Source: Streptomyces jeddahensis (GTDB lineage: Bacteria; Actinomycetota; Actinomycetes; Streptomycetales; Streptomycetaceae). From it: a stretch of 64,000 nucleotides of DNA. The stretch is taken from the NCBI RefSeq assembly GCF_001642995.1, contig NZ_LOHS01000086.1, forward strand, positions 1 to 64,000, in the 5' to 3' direction. Of the stretch, positions 34,813 through 43,393 are shown piece after piece (the stretch's first letter is position 1; each line of letters starts with the position of its first letter). Below the pieces are notes generated by a model. It was not told the origin of the DNA and ran no database searches. It saw only the letters and a list, made by a program, of their open reading frames with translations. Made by a program: the position numbers and the translations under genes.

Positions 34813-36089
34813 GTGAAGTCCTTTTCAGTCAGGGGAAGTTGGGCGGCGACCCGGAACCCGCCGTCCGGCAGCGGCCCCACGTCGAGGGTGCCGCCGACGA
34901 GCCGCACCCGCTCGCGCATGCCGACGAGGCCGTGCCCGGTGCCGCCCACCTCCAGCGGCCCGGCGGGCAGCTCCGGCGGCGGGTCGTTGATGACCAGGAC
35001 GGTGAGTCGATCCCCGTCCTCCGACACCGACAGCGACACGTGCGTCGGGGCACCCGGCGCGTGCCGCACGACGTTCGCGAGGGCCTCCTGGACGATCCGG
35101 TACGCCGAGAGACCCACCGCCTCGGGCACCTCGGCGTCGCAGGGGGTGAACTCCACCGTCCCGCCGGCCCTCGCCGTCGCTTCCACCAGCTGCCCGATCT
35201 GCGTCAGGCCCGGCTGGGGCACGAGCTCGCCGTGCGCCTCCTCGTTCCGCAGCACACCGAGGAGCCGTCGCATCTCGCCGAGCGACTCCCGCGCGGTCGC
35301 CGCGATGGACGTGAACTCCTCCCGCACGTCCGGCGGCATCCTGTCGAGGCGGTACTCCGCGGTGTCCGCCTGCACCGTGATGACGGACATGTGGTGCGCC
35401 ACCACGTCGTGCAGCTCGCGCGCAATGCGGGCGCGTTCCTCCAGCAGCGTCCGCCGGCCGCGCTCGGCCTCGCTGATCGTCTCCTGCTCGACCAGCCTGC
35501 GCTGCACCTCGTTCCGCTCGCGCAGCGCACCGCCCAGCAGGAGCGCGACGCCCCCGAGGATGGTGAGCAGCAGGTCCTTGGCGCTGGAGCCGTGGGGCGC
35601 GACGAACCCCAGGCCGACGTTCGCGCCCGCCGTCGCCAGCCACACCAGCAGCAGCGTCCGGCGCCGCTCGCGTAGGCCCAGGGCGAGGCAGAGGCCGACG
35701 TACCCGACGATCTCCATGGGCGGGAACGGCCACAGGAGCCGCTCTTCGAAGTCGACGGTGAGCAGGGCGAGCGCCCCGGCCACGTCCGCGGCGAAGATCA
35801 CGTACCAGGCCTGCAGCGGGCGTACGACGGCGAGCAGCAGCGGCGCCGTCTGCGCGACGGCCAGCGCGCTCGCGAGGCCGCCGTTCAGGCCGTAGTCGGC
35901 GGTGAGGACCTGGATGGTGGTGGGCAGCAGGGCGACGCACAGCACGAACGCCACGCCCCACGGCAGCAGCCGCACCCACCGCCGCGAAGCCCCCGCGAGC
36001 AGCGCGCGCGGGCGTTCCTCCTCCACTGAGGTCACGGGCACCAGCCTATCTGCCCCGTGTGCGGCGCGACGGCGTCCGGAGAGCCGCAC
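34809..36089 (-). CDS. Membrane sensor histidine kinase, HisKA_3 type (DesK-like arrangement)
   Basis: 426 residues. About five N-terminal hydrophobic segments (about 40-190, no large extracellular sensor domain) are followed by a short coiled linker (RNEVQRRLVEQETISEAERG), the dimerisation box ARIARELHDVVAHHMSVI with the phospho-His, and an HATPase domain with N box IVQEALANVVRHA and G box GTGHGLVGMRERV. GTG 36089 has GAGGAG upstream; GTG 36035 is possible. It begins 12 bp after the desaturase stop, so it is in the same operon. A kinase that senses through the membrane itself would suit a lipid-fluidity sensor. Confidence 0.9.
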   Translation of the reverse strand: MRLSGRRRAAHGADRLVPVTSVEEERPRALLAGASRRWVRLLPWGVAFVLCVALLPTTIQVLTADYGLNGGLASALAVAQTAPLLLAVVRPLQAWYVIFAADVAGALALLTVDFEERLLWPFPPMEIVGYVGLCLALGLRERRRTLLLVWLATAGANVGLGFVAPHGSSAKDLLLTILGGVALLLGGALRERNEVQRRLVEQETISEAERGRRTLLEERARIARELHDVVAHHMSVITVQADTAEYRLDRMPPDVREEFTSIAATARESLGEMRRLLGVLRNEEAHGELVPQPGLTQIGQLVEATARAGGTVEFTPCDAEVPEAVGLSAYRIVQEALANVVRHAPGAPTHVSLSVSEDGDRLTVLVINDPPPELPAGPLEVGGTGHGLVGMRERVRLVGGTLDVGPLPDGGFRVAAQLPLTEKDFT

Positions 36090-36101
36090 GGCGTCGGCTC
36101 C

Positions 36102-37169
36102 TCAGATGTCGGCACGCAGCGGTTCTCCCACTTCGTGCATGTGCCGCAGGGCCTGCCGGTAGGTGTCGACGAGGCCGGTCTCCGCGTAGGGGATGCCGAC
36201 GTCGCGGCAGTGGGCCTTCACCGCAGACTGGGCGAGCCTCAGGTGCGGGCGGGGCATGCTGGGGAACAGGTGGTGCTCGATCTGGTAGTTGAGGCCCCCG
36301 AGGAACCAGTCGGTGAAGAAGCCGCCCCTGACGTTGCGGGACGTGAGGACCTGACGCCGCAGGTGTCCCCACTTCTCGCCGTCGGGGTCGGGCATGTCCA
36401 TCCCCTTGTGGTTGGGCGCGAAGGCCATGCCCAGGTGCAGCCCGAACAGGGCCTGGTGGAGCGCGGCGAAGGCGAGGGCGTGCGCGAGCGGCATGGTCGT
36501 CAGGAGCAGGGTGACGTACCCGGCGATGTGGGCGATAAGGAGCGCGCCCTCCACCAGGCGCTCGCGGCCGGTCTGGCGGCGCAGGTCCTGGAAGCCGTAG
36601 AGCTTCAGGGCGAGGCCTTCGAGGAGGGTGAGGGGGAAGAAGAGCCATGCCTGGTGGCGGGTGAGCCAGCCGCGGAAGCCCACGCGCTGGGCGGCCTGCT
36701 TGCTGGTGAAGACGAGGACGTCGGCGGCGACGTCAGGGTCCTTGTCGATGTGATTTGGGTTGGCGTGATGGCGGTTGTGCTTGTCGTTCCACCACGCGTA
36801 GCTCATGCCGAGCAGCAGGTTGCCGTGGATGAGCCCGATGCGGCGGTTCGTGACGCGGTTGCCGCTGATCTGGGCATGGCCTGCGTCGTGGCCGATGAAC
36901 GCCGTGCGGGCGCACAGGACGGCGAGGACGGGCGCGAGCGCGAGCACCCACCACGAGTCGCCGACGAGCGCCATGCCGGTGACGACGGCGGCCAGACCGA
37001 GCGCGTTGGTCGCTATCGTGCGCGCGTACCAGCCGGTGCGCCGTTCGAGTAGATCCTGTCCCTTGACGTTGCGCAGCAGGGGCGTGAACTCGCTGCCCGT
37101 GTCCGGTGGGGATTGCCTCGCGGGTGCCTTCTCGGGGTGCGGCAGAGCAGTTTCGCCGGCCAAGGACAT
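36102..37169 (-). CDS. Membrane fatty-acid desaturase
   Basis: 355 residues from ATG 37169. The three histidine boxes of acyl-lipid desaturases are HDAGH (94-98), HNRHH (131-135) and QIEHH (about 305), with four to six membrane segments between. It is an integral-membrane di-iron enzyme that inserts double bonds into phospholipid acyl chains (Delta-9-like). First gene of an operon with the kinase and regulator just downstream. In Bacillus the equivalent operon adjusts membrane fluidity to cold. Confidence 0.93.
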   Translation of the reverse strand: MSLAGETALPHPEKAPARQSPPDTGSEFTPLLRNVKGQDLLERRTGWYARTIATNALGLAAVVTGMALVGDSWWVLALAPVLAVLCARTAFIGHDAGHAQISGNRVTNRRIGLIHGNLLLGMSYAWWNDKHNRHHANPNHIDKDPDVAADVLVFTSKQAAQRVGFRGWLTRHQAWLFFPLTLLEGLALKLYGFQDLRRQTGRERLVEGALLIAHIAGYVTLLLTTMPLAHALAFAALHQALFGLHLGMAFAPNHKGMDMPDPDGEKWGHLRRQVLTSRNVRGGFFTDWFLGGLNYQIEHHLFPSMPRPHLRLAQSAVKAHCRDVGIPYAETGLVDTYRQALRHMHEVGEPLRADI

Positions 37170-37540
37170 GGTTGTACTCCGGTGTTCGGTGGATGGTGGA
37201 TGGTGTTGATGCGGTGTGCGGCTTATCAGCCCAGCCCGAAACAACGTACGGATCCAGGGTGTTGGCGGGCCATGGGGCCATCACCCGGCCGATCGGGGGG
37301 GGATCCCTCACGTTGAAGGGAGGGTTATCCGCACGCGGCGCGGCGCAGAGTGTCGTGGTGCACGGTTTCGTTTGGCTCTCCGAGGTGCTTCGTGCCATCG
37401 GTGACGAAGCGGCGGGACGTGCTGGCCGCGGCCTGTGAACGGAGCGCCGGGCCAGCTGCCCACCGACGGGTCGTCGTGCGGAGGCGAGTGTCCGTGCGGC
37501 GGCCCCGGACCGCGGTGATACGGCGGTGCATACACATTGC
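37170..37540. other. Upstream region of the desaturase operon, no gene seen
   Basis: It should hold the desaturase promoter and the end of the acyltransferase transcript. No copy of the 50-bp block and no convincing terminator was found. ORFs here are antisense shadows. Confidence 0.3.
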
Positions 37541-38752
37541 TCACGCCGCGAGCGCGAAGTAGGCGAAGCCCGCCGCCAGCACGCCCGCCGCCACGCGGCG
37601 GATCGTGCCGGTGCGGTCCCACGGGGTCTCCAGGGGCTGGGCGAACTTCGCGATCGCCACGAGCAGCCCCGCGAAGAGCGGCATCCAGGCCATCCGCGCC
37701 AGGATCCAGCCGGCCGTGTCCGGCGCGGTGGTCAGGCCGGGGATCTCGCCGAAGTACGAGGCGGGCACCGCGGCGGCGAGCATCGCCGTCTGGTGCCAGC
37801 ACAGGATGGTCATCGCCGACAGGTTGATGATCACCACCAGGGCCCACAGGGCTGGGCGCTTCAGCAGGCGCGCCAGCTTGTCGCGCAGCAGGATCGCCGC
37901 ACCGGACTGGGCGGCCGCAAGCGCGAGCACGAGCAGGGACGGCGGGTGGGAGTTGGTACGGGCCTCGCCGGGGACGCCCACCATCGAGGTCGGGTAGTCG
38001 AAGGCGAGAAGCAGGGCGGCGAAGAGGGCCGCGCCGCCGGCGAGCAGCAGCCACGCCTCGCGCTGGCCCAGGCGCTTGTCCGCCCAGGACACGCCCAGCT
38101 GGTAGGCGAACATCCAGCCCGGAAGCAGGTTGAGCAGGCTCAGCCAGGACGGCATCGCGTCCGCATACGGCCCGTAACGCAGGAAGTCGACCACCGCGAC
38201 CGAGCCGAGCAGCGGGGCCGCGGCCCAGAAGCCGAGGCGCTTGGAGGCGCGGACGCAGTACGGCGTGAGGGCCGTGATCACCGCGTAGACGCCGACGAAC
38301 CACAAGGGCTGGACGACGAGCGTCGACGCGGTGTGCAGGGTGGCGGCCGGGACGCCGAAACCGTAATGCAGGATCGGCAGGAGCAGCGCCCATACGGCGG
38401 TGACGCCGAGGACCGGGCGGCCCAGGCGGGTGAGCCGGCCGGTGATCCACTGGCGCGTGGGTCCCTTGCGGCGCTGGTAGGAGAGGTACGAGGAGTACCC
38501 GCCGACCAGGAAGAAGATGCCCAGCATCTGGAGGATCCAGCTGGCCGGGGCCAGCGCGCCGAACGGGGCCAGCGGGCTGGCGTTGTGCAGGCCGCTGCCG
38601 GTGTCGAGGGTGAACCCGCCGAGCAGCCAGTGGCCGGTCAGGACGGCCAGGAGCGCCAGCGCGCGCAGGCCGTCGATGGCGCGGTCGCGGTGGGCGGGGG
38701 TCCGGTCGTCGATCTTGGCGGTGAGCTTCGCGAGCTTCGTGGGGGTCTTCAT
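37541..38752 (-). CDS. Integral-membrane acyltransferase, acyltransferase-3 family
   Basis: 403 residues with about ten membrane helices. It has the early family motif RDRAIDGLRALALLAVLTGH (about 22-41) with the catalytic-type RxxxxDGLRxxA...H arrangement, and GIFFLVGGYSSYLSYQRR. These proteins O-acylate cell-surface sugars, lipids or secondary metabolites across the membrane. The ATG at 38752 shares a base with the hydrolase stop (TGATG), so the two are coupled. A much longer upstream frame to 40441 is an artefact of GC bias. Confidence 0.88.
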   Translation of the reverse strand: MKTPTKLAKLTAKIDDRTPAHRDRAIDGLRALALLAVLTGHWLLGGFTLDTGSGLHNASPLAPFGALAPASWILQMLGIFFLVGGYSSYLSYQRRKGPTRQWITGRLTRLGRPVLGVTAVWALLLPILHYGFGVPAATLHTASTLVVQPLWFVGVYAVITALTPYCVRASKRLGFWAAAPLLGSVAVVDFLRYGPYADAMPSWLSLLNLLPGWMFAYQLGVSWADKRLGQREAWLLLAGGAALFAALLLAFDYPTSMVGVPGEARTNSHPPSLLVLALAAAQSGAAILLRDKLARLLKRPALWALVVIINLSAMTILCWHQTAMLAAAVPASYFGEIPGLTTAPDTAGWILARMAWMPLFAGLLVAIAKFAQPLETPWDRTGTIRRVAAGVLAAGFAYFALAA

Positions 38753-39726
38753 CACAGGTCTCCGTCGGCGATCGCCGCGAACGCGGTCAGGGTGGAGGTG
38801 CCGGGGGTGAAGTACTCGTCGTGCGCCGGGACGTCGTCGGCGGGCAGGACGGTCGCGCCGAAGTCGGGCGAGGTGGGGTCCGCGCCGTGGCCCAGGCCCA
38901 GGACCTCGACATTGGGGACGCGGTCGATCCAGTCGTCCGGGGACTTCGCCGCCCAGATGTGGGCATCGGTGTCGAGCGCGGTGACGTCGACGGCGCGCAT
39001 GCCGGGCGAGCCCATGACGACGATGTCGCTCGCGTCGGTGTCGGAGGCGGCGAGGCCGCAGACCACCGAGCCGTAGCTGTGGCAGAAGAGGGAGGGGTCG
39101 GGGAGGCCGGCCGCGTCCAGGCCGGCGGTGAAACGGGTGAGGCGCTCGGCGCCGGTCTCGGCGAGCCGGCCCGTCGCCAGGTCGGGGCCGATGCCGGTGG
39201 GGGTGGTGTAGCCGGCCCAGGCGATGACGGCCGTGTCGTCGCCCGCCTCCTCCTGGAGGTCGGCGGCCCGCCGTGCCGTACCGTCGAACGTCGAGATGTC
39301 GATGTCCGAGCCGGGGACGATCACCGAGACGTGGGTGGCGTTCTCCAGGTCGCCCACCACCTGCGCGATCAGGCCGCGGCCGCGCGGGTCGTACGCCAGG
39401 ACCTGGTCGCCTGCGGGGGCGTTGGCCTCGTAACGGAGGTTTACGGGGGCGCCGTCGAGGTTGCCCACCACGGTGGGGTGGTCCTCGACGAGTCGCTGCT
39501 GCTGAGCGTCGGTCAGGTCGGCGAAGAAGGCCGCCACTTCGGACGGGGAGGCCGTGGTGGGGTCCAGAGGTTCCTTGTCCAGAGAGTCGTCCGCCAGCCA
39601 GGCGGCGGCGCCGGGGAGCGGACCGCTCAGCGCGCTCTCGCTGCTCGCCGAGGCCCAGCCTGCCGTGCTGCCGACCAGCAGTGTGGTCAGTACGGCGGTG
39701 GTCAGGGTCTTCCTGAAGCGGCGCAT
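38752..39726 (-). CDS. Secreted alpha/beta hydrolase, DUF1023 type
   Basis: 324 residues with a signal peptide (1-28, GSTAGWASASS). The DUF1023 hydrolase domain (about 100-290) has the nucleophile elbow CHSYGSVVC (Ser about 215), an Asp in SPDDWIDRVPN and a His in HDEYFTPGT. It is probably an extracytoplasmic esterase/lipase-like protein. The start ATG 39726 has GAGGGAG upstream, in a leader very like that of the ABC ATPase gene. First gene of the operon with the acyltransferase, preceded by copy 2 of the 50-bp block. Confidence 0.88.
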   Translation of the reverse strand: MRRFRKTLTTAVLTTLLVGSTAGWASASSESALSGPLPGAAAWLADDSLDKEPLDPTTASPSEVAAFFADLTDAQQQRLVEDHPTVVGNLDGAPVNLRYEANAPAGDQVLAYDPRGRGLIAQVVGDLENATHVSVIVPGSDIDISTFDGTARRAADLQEEAGDDTAVIAWAGYTTPTGIGPDLATGRLAETGAERLTRFTAGLDAAGLPDPSLFCHSYGSVVCGLAASDTDASDIVVMGSPGMRAVDVTALDTDAHIWAAKSPDDWIDRVPNVEVLGLGHGADPTSPDFGATVLPADDVPAHDEYFTPGTSTLTAFAAIADGDL

Positions 39727-39790
39727 CCGTCCGTCTCCCTCTGTCTCGTCCGTGGTGACGGGGAGGAAGGTAGGAAGGCGGTGGGGGGTG

Positions 39791-39840
39791 GGGCGTCACG
39801 CTGGGGAGCCAAGGCGGGAGTGATACCCCGGTAGGGGGTG
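39791..39840 (-). promoter_or_regulatory. Conserved 50-bp promoter/operator block, copy 2 (hydrolase/acyltransferase)
   Basis: Partner of 34039-34088. Here the palindromic core is TACCCCGGTA, followed by GGGGGTG. Distance to ATG 39726 is 64 bp. Shared position, length and orientation argue for a common regulator. Confidence 0.75.
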
Positions 39841-40124
39841 GGCTAGGTGCTGGCCCCCGGGGTGGGCAGGGGTTTCCCCGCAGGACTGGAGGGCGAGGGC
39901 GCCGGGACGAGCGGCGAGACGATGGGAGAAGATGGAGCAGCGGGCACGGCAACCTTGCAGAGCGTGAAACGTAGAGAACTCCATGATCTACGGGCATGCT
40001 CGCTGGCGAGTTCGCCCAACTGCACTCGATGAGCGAATTGTGAGCTGGCCATCTGGGTCCGGTGTCGAACACGACTCGACAAGCGGGTCTGGGTGAGCGT
40101 TCGACCCGGTCGTAACGTGGCTGC
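39841..40124. other. Intergenic region with a short repeat
   Basis: CGTAGAGAACTCCATGATC at 39970-39988 matches 17023-17041 with one change; here it can fold as a small hairpin (CGTAGA...TCTACG). No gene recognised. Confidence 0.35.
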
Positions 40125-40445
40125 ATGGGCAGGGACGGCGTTCCCCGGCTGCGGCTGGTCGTGGTCGCGGACGACGACATCGGGCCGCGGTTGTGGCGCT
40201 GGTGCGGTGGTCCGCTGATGCCGGCGACGAAGGCAACAGCGGTGTTCTGTTCGTCGGCGTGCCGGTCGCGGCACTGGCGGCGGATGCAGCGGGCGCGGGC
40301 AGGGACCGAGGCGGTCCAGGCCGGCGTGACGGCCAACTGCCCGGAGTGCGGAACGTCTTGGACGGTCGGGGTCGACCGTCCCGCCTCGGCAACATACTGC
40401 TCTCCCCGCTGCCGTAAACGAGCCTGGCACACGCGGCGCACGTGA
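40125..40445 (+). CDS. Small protein with two treble-clef/zinc-ribbon-like cysteine clusters
   Basis: 106 codons from ATG 40125. Two similar halves each have a paired-cysteine pattern: CGGPLM...FCSSACRSRHWRR (about 27-53) and CPECGTSW...YCSPRCRKRAWH (about 72-101). The repeated CS(S/P)xCRxRxW is a short zinc-finger form seen in actinobacterial mobile elements. It stops just before the DUF6192 remnant on the same strand. Function unknown; nucleic-acid binding is plausible. Confidence 0.55.
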   Translation: MGRDGVPRLRLVVVADDDIGPRLWRWCGGPLMPATKATAVFCSSACRSRHWRRMQRARAGTEAVQAGVTANCPECGTSWTVGVDRPASATYCSPRCRKRAWHTRRT

Positions 40446-40619
40446 CAGCGCGGGGTGTGAGACCGCGCATCCGGGGACCTTGGGTCCGCCCCACGCGCCG
40501 GGGCCGCACGCCCTTTCCGACGGCCAAAGGCCGTCGGATGACGCGAGGTGACGGGCCGTCAGGGCCAGTTGGTGGCATTAGCAGGGTGCCGCACCCGGGC
40601 CCGCGGGGGTGGTGTCCGG

Positions 40620-41510
40620 ATGCCCGCGATGGTCGGCAGTGTGACCCGGGAACGCTACGCCGAACTGGTCAAGCTGGGACGGGACTGGGTCGCCACGATG
40701 AGCAGCGCCCAGTGGCGTCTGGGGATGCCGCTGTGGAGATCGAGCCGATGCGCTCGTATGGGGGTGCGAATCCGTCCGAGAAGGACGACCTGTTCACCGT
40801 CAGCGAGGCCATCCGCCTGTTCGCGGAGGACATCGGCCTGGCTTACACGACGGTCCGCAGTTACCGGTGGGTGTCCTCGCGCTGGCCGAAGGAACACCGG
40901 CGGGCGGACGTCTCCCACACGATCCACAAGACCCTGGCCAGCATCCCCGATGAGCAGGAGCGTTTCGAGACGGTCAGCAACCCCCTGCCCAACCTCCGTG
41001 GCGGTTCGCCCAGGTGGACGCACGACAGCGCGAAACGGGTGGTGGGCTGGAAGGTCGACTTCCCGGAGAGTGTCCAGGAGAAGGTGGAGGCGATCCACGA
41101 CCTGGCCACCGACGATGCGGTCGCGGCGGTGGTGACCACCGACTTCCTGCGCCGTCCGGCGATCGCCTCCAAGGCGATGGCCGACGACACCGCAAGGCAC
41201 GCCGTCAACGAGGCCCAGTTCGACAGGTTCCGCCAGCAGGCCCAGTTCGTGCACGAGGAGGCGGCTCCGCAGCTGCAGCGCATGGAACACAGCGCGCAGT
41301 TCATGGACCTGGTCGCGGCCTGCGCGCAGTTCGTGGCGACGGCCGGAAGGATTGTGCCGAACCTGCGCGGCGAGCACTACGACGACGGCGAACGCGAGAC
41401 GATCGGCCGGGGCCTTGCGCGGCTACGCGCCGCCGCCGACTGGATCGAGGACGCCGTCACCCGTGGCGAGGTCGACCTGGACGAGTGGCCGCGGGGACCG
41501 CGCCGCGCTG
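40620..41510 (+). pseudogene. DUF6192-family gene with a frameshift and lost stop
   Basis: The N-terminus (MVGSVTRERYAELVKLGRDW, SSAQWRLG) is in one frame. At about 40720, in a GGGG run, it continues in another: GDAAVEIEPMRSYGGANPSE, FAEDIGLAYTTVRSYRWVSS, DAVAAVVTTDFLRRPAIASK and AAADWIEDAVTRGEVDLDEW. This is the full DUF6192 pattern, an HTH-like streptomycete family with unknown role. The frame then runs on antisense over the next gene, so the natural end is missing. A single-base indel could also be a sequencing error. Confidence 0.75.
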
Positions 41511-41542
41511 AGATGCGGTGGCGCGCGCGGCAGCCGGTTTGC

Positions 41543-42106
41543 TCAGGCCCGGGCTGCAGCGGCGGTGTCCATGTCCGTGCCACCGGCCCGTTCGGCCCGC
41601 TGCTCGTTCTGCACGCGCCATCCATAGCGGGTGATGCCGCGTGGCTTGTAAATCGAGAGGGCCGTGGTCGTGAGCAGCACCAGTACGGCGGCAGCTGCGT
41701 CGGCCAGGAGCTGAACTCTCATCCCATCGAGGTCGGTGCTGGACAGGTTCGTCCGCACCGCTGCATCCGCCACGTGGTCGGCCACCTGCATGTGCAGCAG
41801 GAGGAGGAACGTGGCCACGACGGTCAGCGCGAGCTTCGCCAGCACCCAGTAGTGGCGCAACAGCCCCCATGTGGTGCCCAGCGACTGGACGAGCCCGGTC
41901 AGCAGCGAGGCGAAAGCCAGCGGGACGATCACGTACCAGCCGGTCAACTGCATGGCCAGATAGGCGCCTTGGGCTTGCTGGGTGTTCTCGCGGCTCAGGC
42001 CGACGACGGCGAGCACCAGAAACACCGCCACCGAGCCCAGCCAGCCGACAGAGGACGCGACGTGCGCGGTGAGCGCAAGCTTGCGGACGCCGGGGGCCAT
42101 TGCCAT
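41543..42106 (-). CDS. DUF2269-like four-helix membrane protein
   Basis: 187 residues with four or five hydrophobic segments (VRKLALTAHVASSVGWLGSV; YLAMQLTGWYVIVPLAFASL; LAKLALTVVATFLLLLHMQV; LADAAAAVLVLLTTTALSIY). The first-helix His and the HMQVADHVAD His residues recall small heme/copper-associated DUF2269 proteins. The ATG at 42106 shares a base with the stop of the upstream small gene (TGATG). Function unknown. Confidence 0.75.
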   Translation of the reverse strand: MAMAPGVRKLALTAHVASSVGWLGSVAVFLVLAVVGLSRENTQQAQGAYLAMQLTGWYVIVPLAFASLLTGLVQSLGTTWGLLRHYWVLAKLALTVVATFLLLLHMQVADHVADAAVRTNLSSTDLDGMRVQLLADAAAAVLVLLTTTALSIYKPRGITRYGWRVQNEQRAERAGGTDMDTAAAARA

Positions 42107-42285
42107 CAGTGGCCACCATGCATGCCTGGCCCCATTCCGCTGCCGGTGAGGTGCAGAACCAGGAACAGTACGACGACGGCGAGCGCCACGGCTCCGGAGA
42201 CCTTCACCCAGCGCGGGGCGCCAGGGGGCATCCCGCGGTCGGGGGCTGCGCCGCCGCCGGAGGGCTCGGACGGTGAGTCGGTCAT
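42106..42285 (-). CDS. Small single-pass membrane protein
   Basis: 59 residues from ATG 42285 (AAGGGGAC upstream): a Ser/Gly/Pro-rich start, one helix (VSGAVALAVVVLFLVLHLTG) and a Met/His-rich tail GSGMGPGMHGGH that could bind copper. First gene of a two-gene unit with the DUF2269-like protein, divergent from a TetR gene. Confidence 0.7.
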   Translation of the reverse strand: MTDSPSEPSGGGAAPDRGMPPGAPRWVKVSGAVALAVVVLFLVLHLTGSGMGPGMHGGH

Positions 42286-42350
42286 GCGGGTCCCCTTTGT
42301 CGTGCGAGCGCGGCTGTGAGGCGCTTCTTCCATGACGGCAAGGCTTATCG

Positions 42351-42405
42351 AGACAGTGTGTCTACGTCAAGGCGCAGTGTATCGGCATCGTCGTCACGTA
42401 CACTG
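42351..42405. promoter_or_regulatory. Operator-like inverted repeats upstream of the TetR gene
   Basis: AGACA-GTG-TGTCT at 42351-42363 is an exact 5+3+5 inverted repeat. CAGTGTA (42375-42381) and TACACTG (42399-42405) form an exact 7-bp inverted repeat with a 17-bp spacer. Both contain ACAGTGT/CAGTGT-type cores and lie in the divergent gap. Confidence 0.55.
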
Positions 42406-42410
42406 GGTCG

Positions 42411-42986
42411 GTGCCGAAGCTGTGGAACGAGACCATCGAGGAGCATCGCCGCGCCGTACGCGACGCGGTGCTGGAAACCACGGCGGCCCTTGTGTCCGAG
42501 CATGGAGTGCGGGCCGTGACGATGTCGCAGATCGCGGAGGGCAGTGGCATCGGCCGGGCCACGCTCTACAAGTACTTCCCGGACATCGAATCGATCATGA
42601 TGGCCTGGCACGAACGCCAGATCGCCGGCCACCTCGACCAACTCGCCGAACTCCGCGACCGCGCCGGTACCCCCGGAGAGCGGCTGCAAGCGGTGCTGGA
42701 GACCTATGCGTTCATCCAGCAGCAGCGGCACGGCCATGGGGGAGAGCTCTCGGCGCTGCTGCACCGCGGAGGCCACGTGGCGCACGCCGAGCAGCATCTC
42801 CGCCACTTCATCCAGAGCCTGCTGGTCGAGGCAGTCCAAGCGGGCGAAGTCCGTGACGATGTCGCGCCGGACGAGCTGACCGGTTACTGCCTGCACGCCC
42901 TCGCTGGGGCCGGCAGCCTGTCGTCCAAGGCCGCGGTCCGGCGGCTTGTCGCCGTCACACTGGCCGGGTTGCGCCCCTCACGCTGA
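42411..42986 (+). CDS. TetR-family regulator
   Basis: 191 residues from GTG 42411, with no clear RBS. HTH: AVTMSQIAEGSGIGRATLYK followed by YFPDIESIMMAWHERQI (about 35-75). The ligand domain (about 85-190) is helical. It lies divergent to the small membrane-protein genes and close to a run of envelope and metal-related lipoprotein genes, so it may control that set. Ligand unknown. Confidence 0.87.
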   Translation: MPKLWNETIEEHRRAVRDAVLETTAALVSEHGVRAVTMSQIAEGSGIGRATLYKYFPDIESIMMAWHERQIAGHLDQLAELRDRAGTPGERLQAVLETYAFIQQQRHGHGGELSALLHRGGHVAHAEQHLRHFIQSLLVEAVQAGEVRDDVAPDELTGYCLHALAGAGSLSSKAAVRRLVAVTLAGLRPSR

Positions 42987-43064
42987 CACCTCGCCCGCCA
43001 TGCCCGCGGGACTCCTGCCTCCGTCAGAGTGGTGCGTCCCGCCGGCGCCCGCGAAGTCTGGGGC

Positions 43065-43292
43065 ATGGAACGCCAGGTCCGCCTCGTCGCCGGCTCCCTG
43101 GTCCTGATCGGCGTCCTGCTGGGCCTGGTCTCCCCGTGGTTCCTGATCCTCTCCGGCGGTATCGCAGCTGGTCTGGTCTTCTCCGCGGGCACCAACACCT
43201 GCGGCATGGCAGCCATCCATGGAAAGCTCCCCACAACCGCCCGCAGCCCGGCCCCCCGACCTGACACGACCCTGGCCAACTTCACCTCCTGA
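43065..43292 (+). CDS. YgaP-type DUF2892 inner-membrane domain, possibly the 3' end of a lost rhodanese fusion
   Basis: 75 residues: MERQVRLVAGSLVLIGVLLG, then LVSPWFLILSGGIAAGLVFS and NTCGMA. This is the two-helix YgaP-like (DUF2892) domain with its conserved CGMA. Codons before ATG 43065 (VVRPAGAREVWG) match the linker joining rhodanese to this domain in fused proteins, but no rhodanese sequence precedes them. It is either an independent small protein or a remnant. Confidence 0.6.
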   Translation: MERQVRLVAGSLVLIGVLLGLVSPWFLILSGGIAAGLVFSAGTNTCGMAAIHGKLPTTARSPAPRPDTTLANFTS

Positions 43293-43393
43293 GGGCCCCT
43301 GGCGTACCGGCGCGGGCAACCGGCTCAGTGGCCGGGTCGCCCGCGCTCTCGCGTGCTGCCCTGGCGGAGGCCGACCGGCGCGCGGAGGGTGGG

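Noticed and set aside
37541..40441. A 966-residue acyltransferase with a giant N-terminal extension
   Set aside because: The extension is an out-of-frame reading of the hydrolase gene; ATG 38752 with TGATG coupling gives the normal family length.
40442..42319. A single 625-codon protein
   Set aside because: Only the middle is DUF6192-like. The N-terminus of the family is in another frame, and the last 270 codons are antisense to the DUF2269-like gene.
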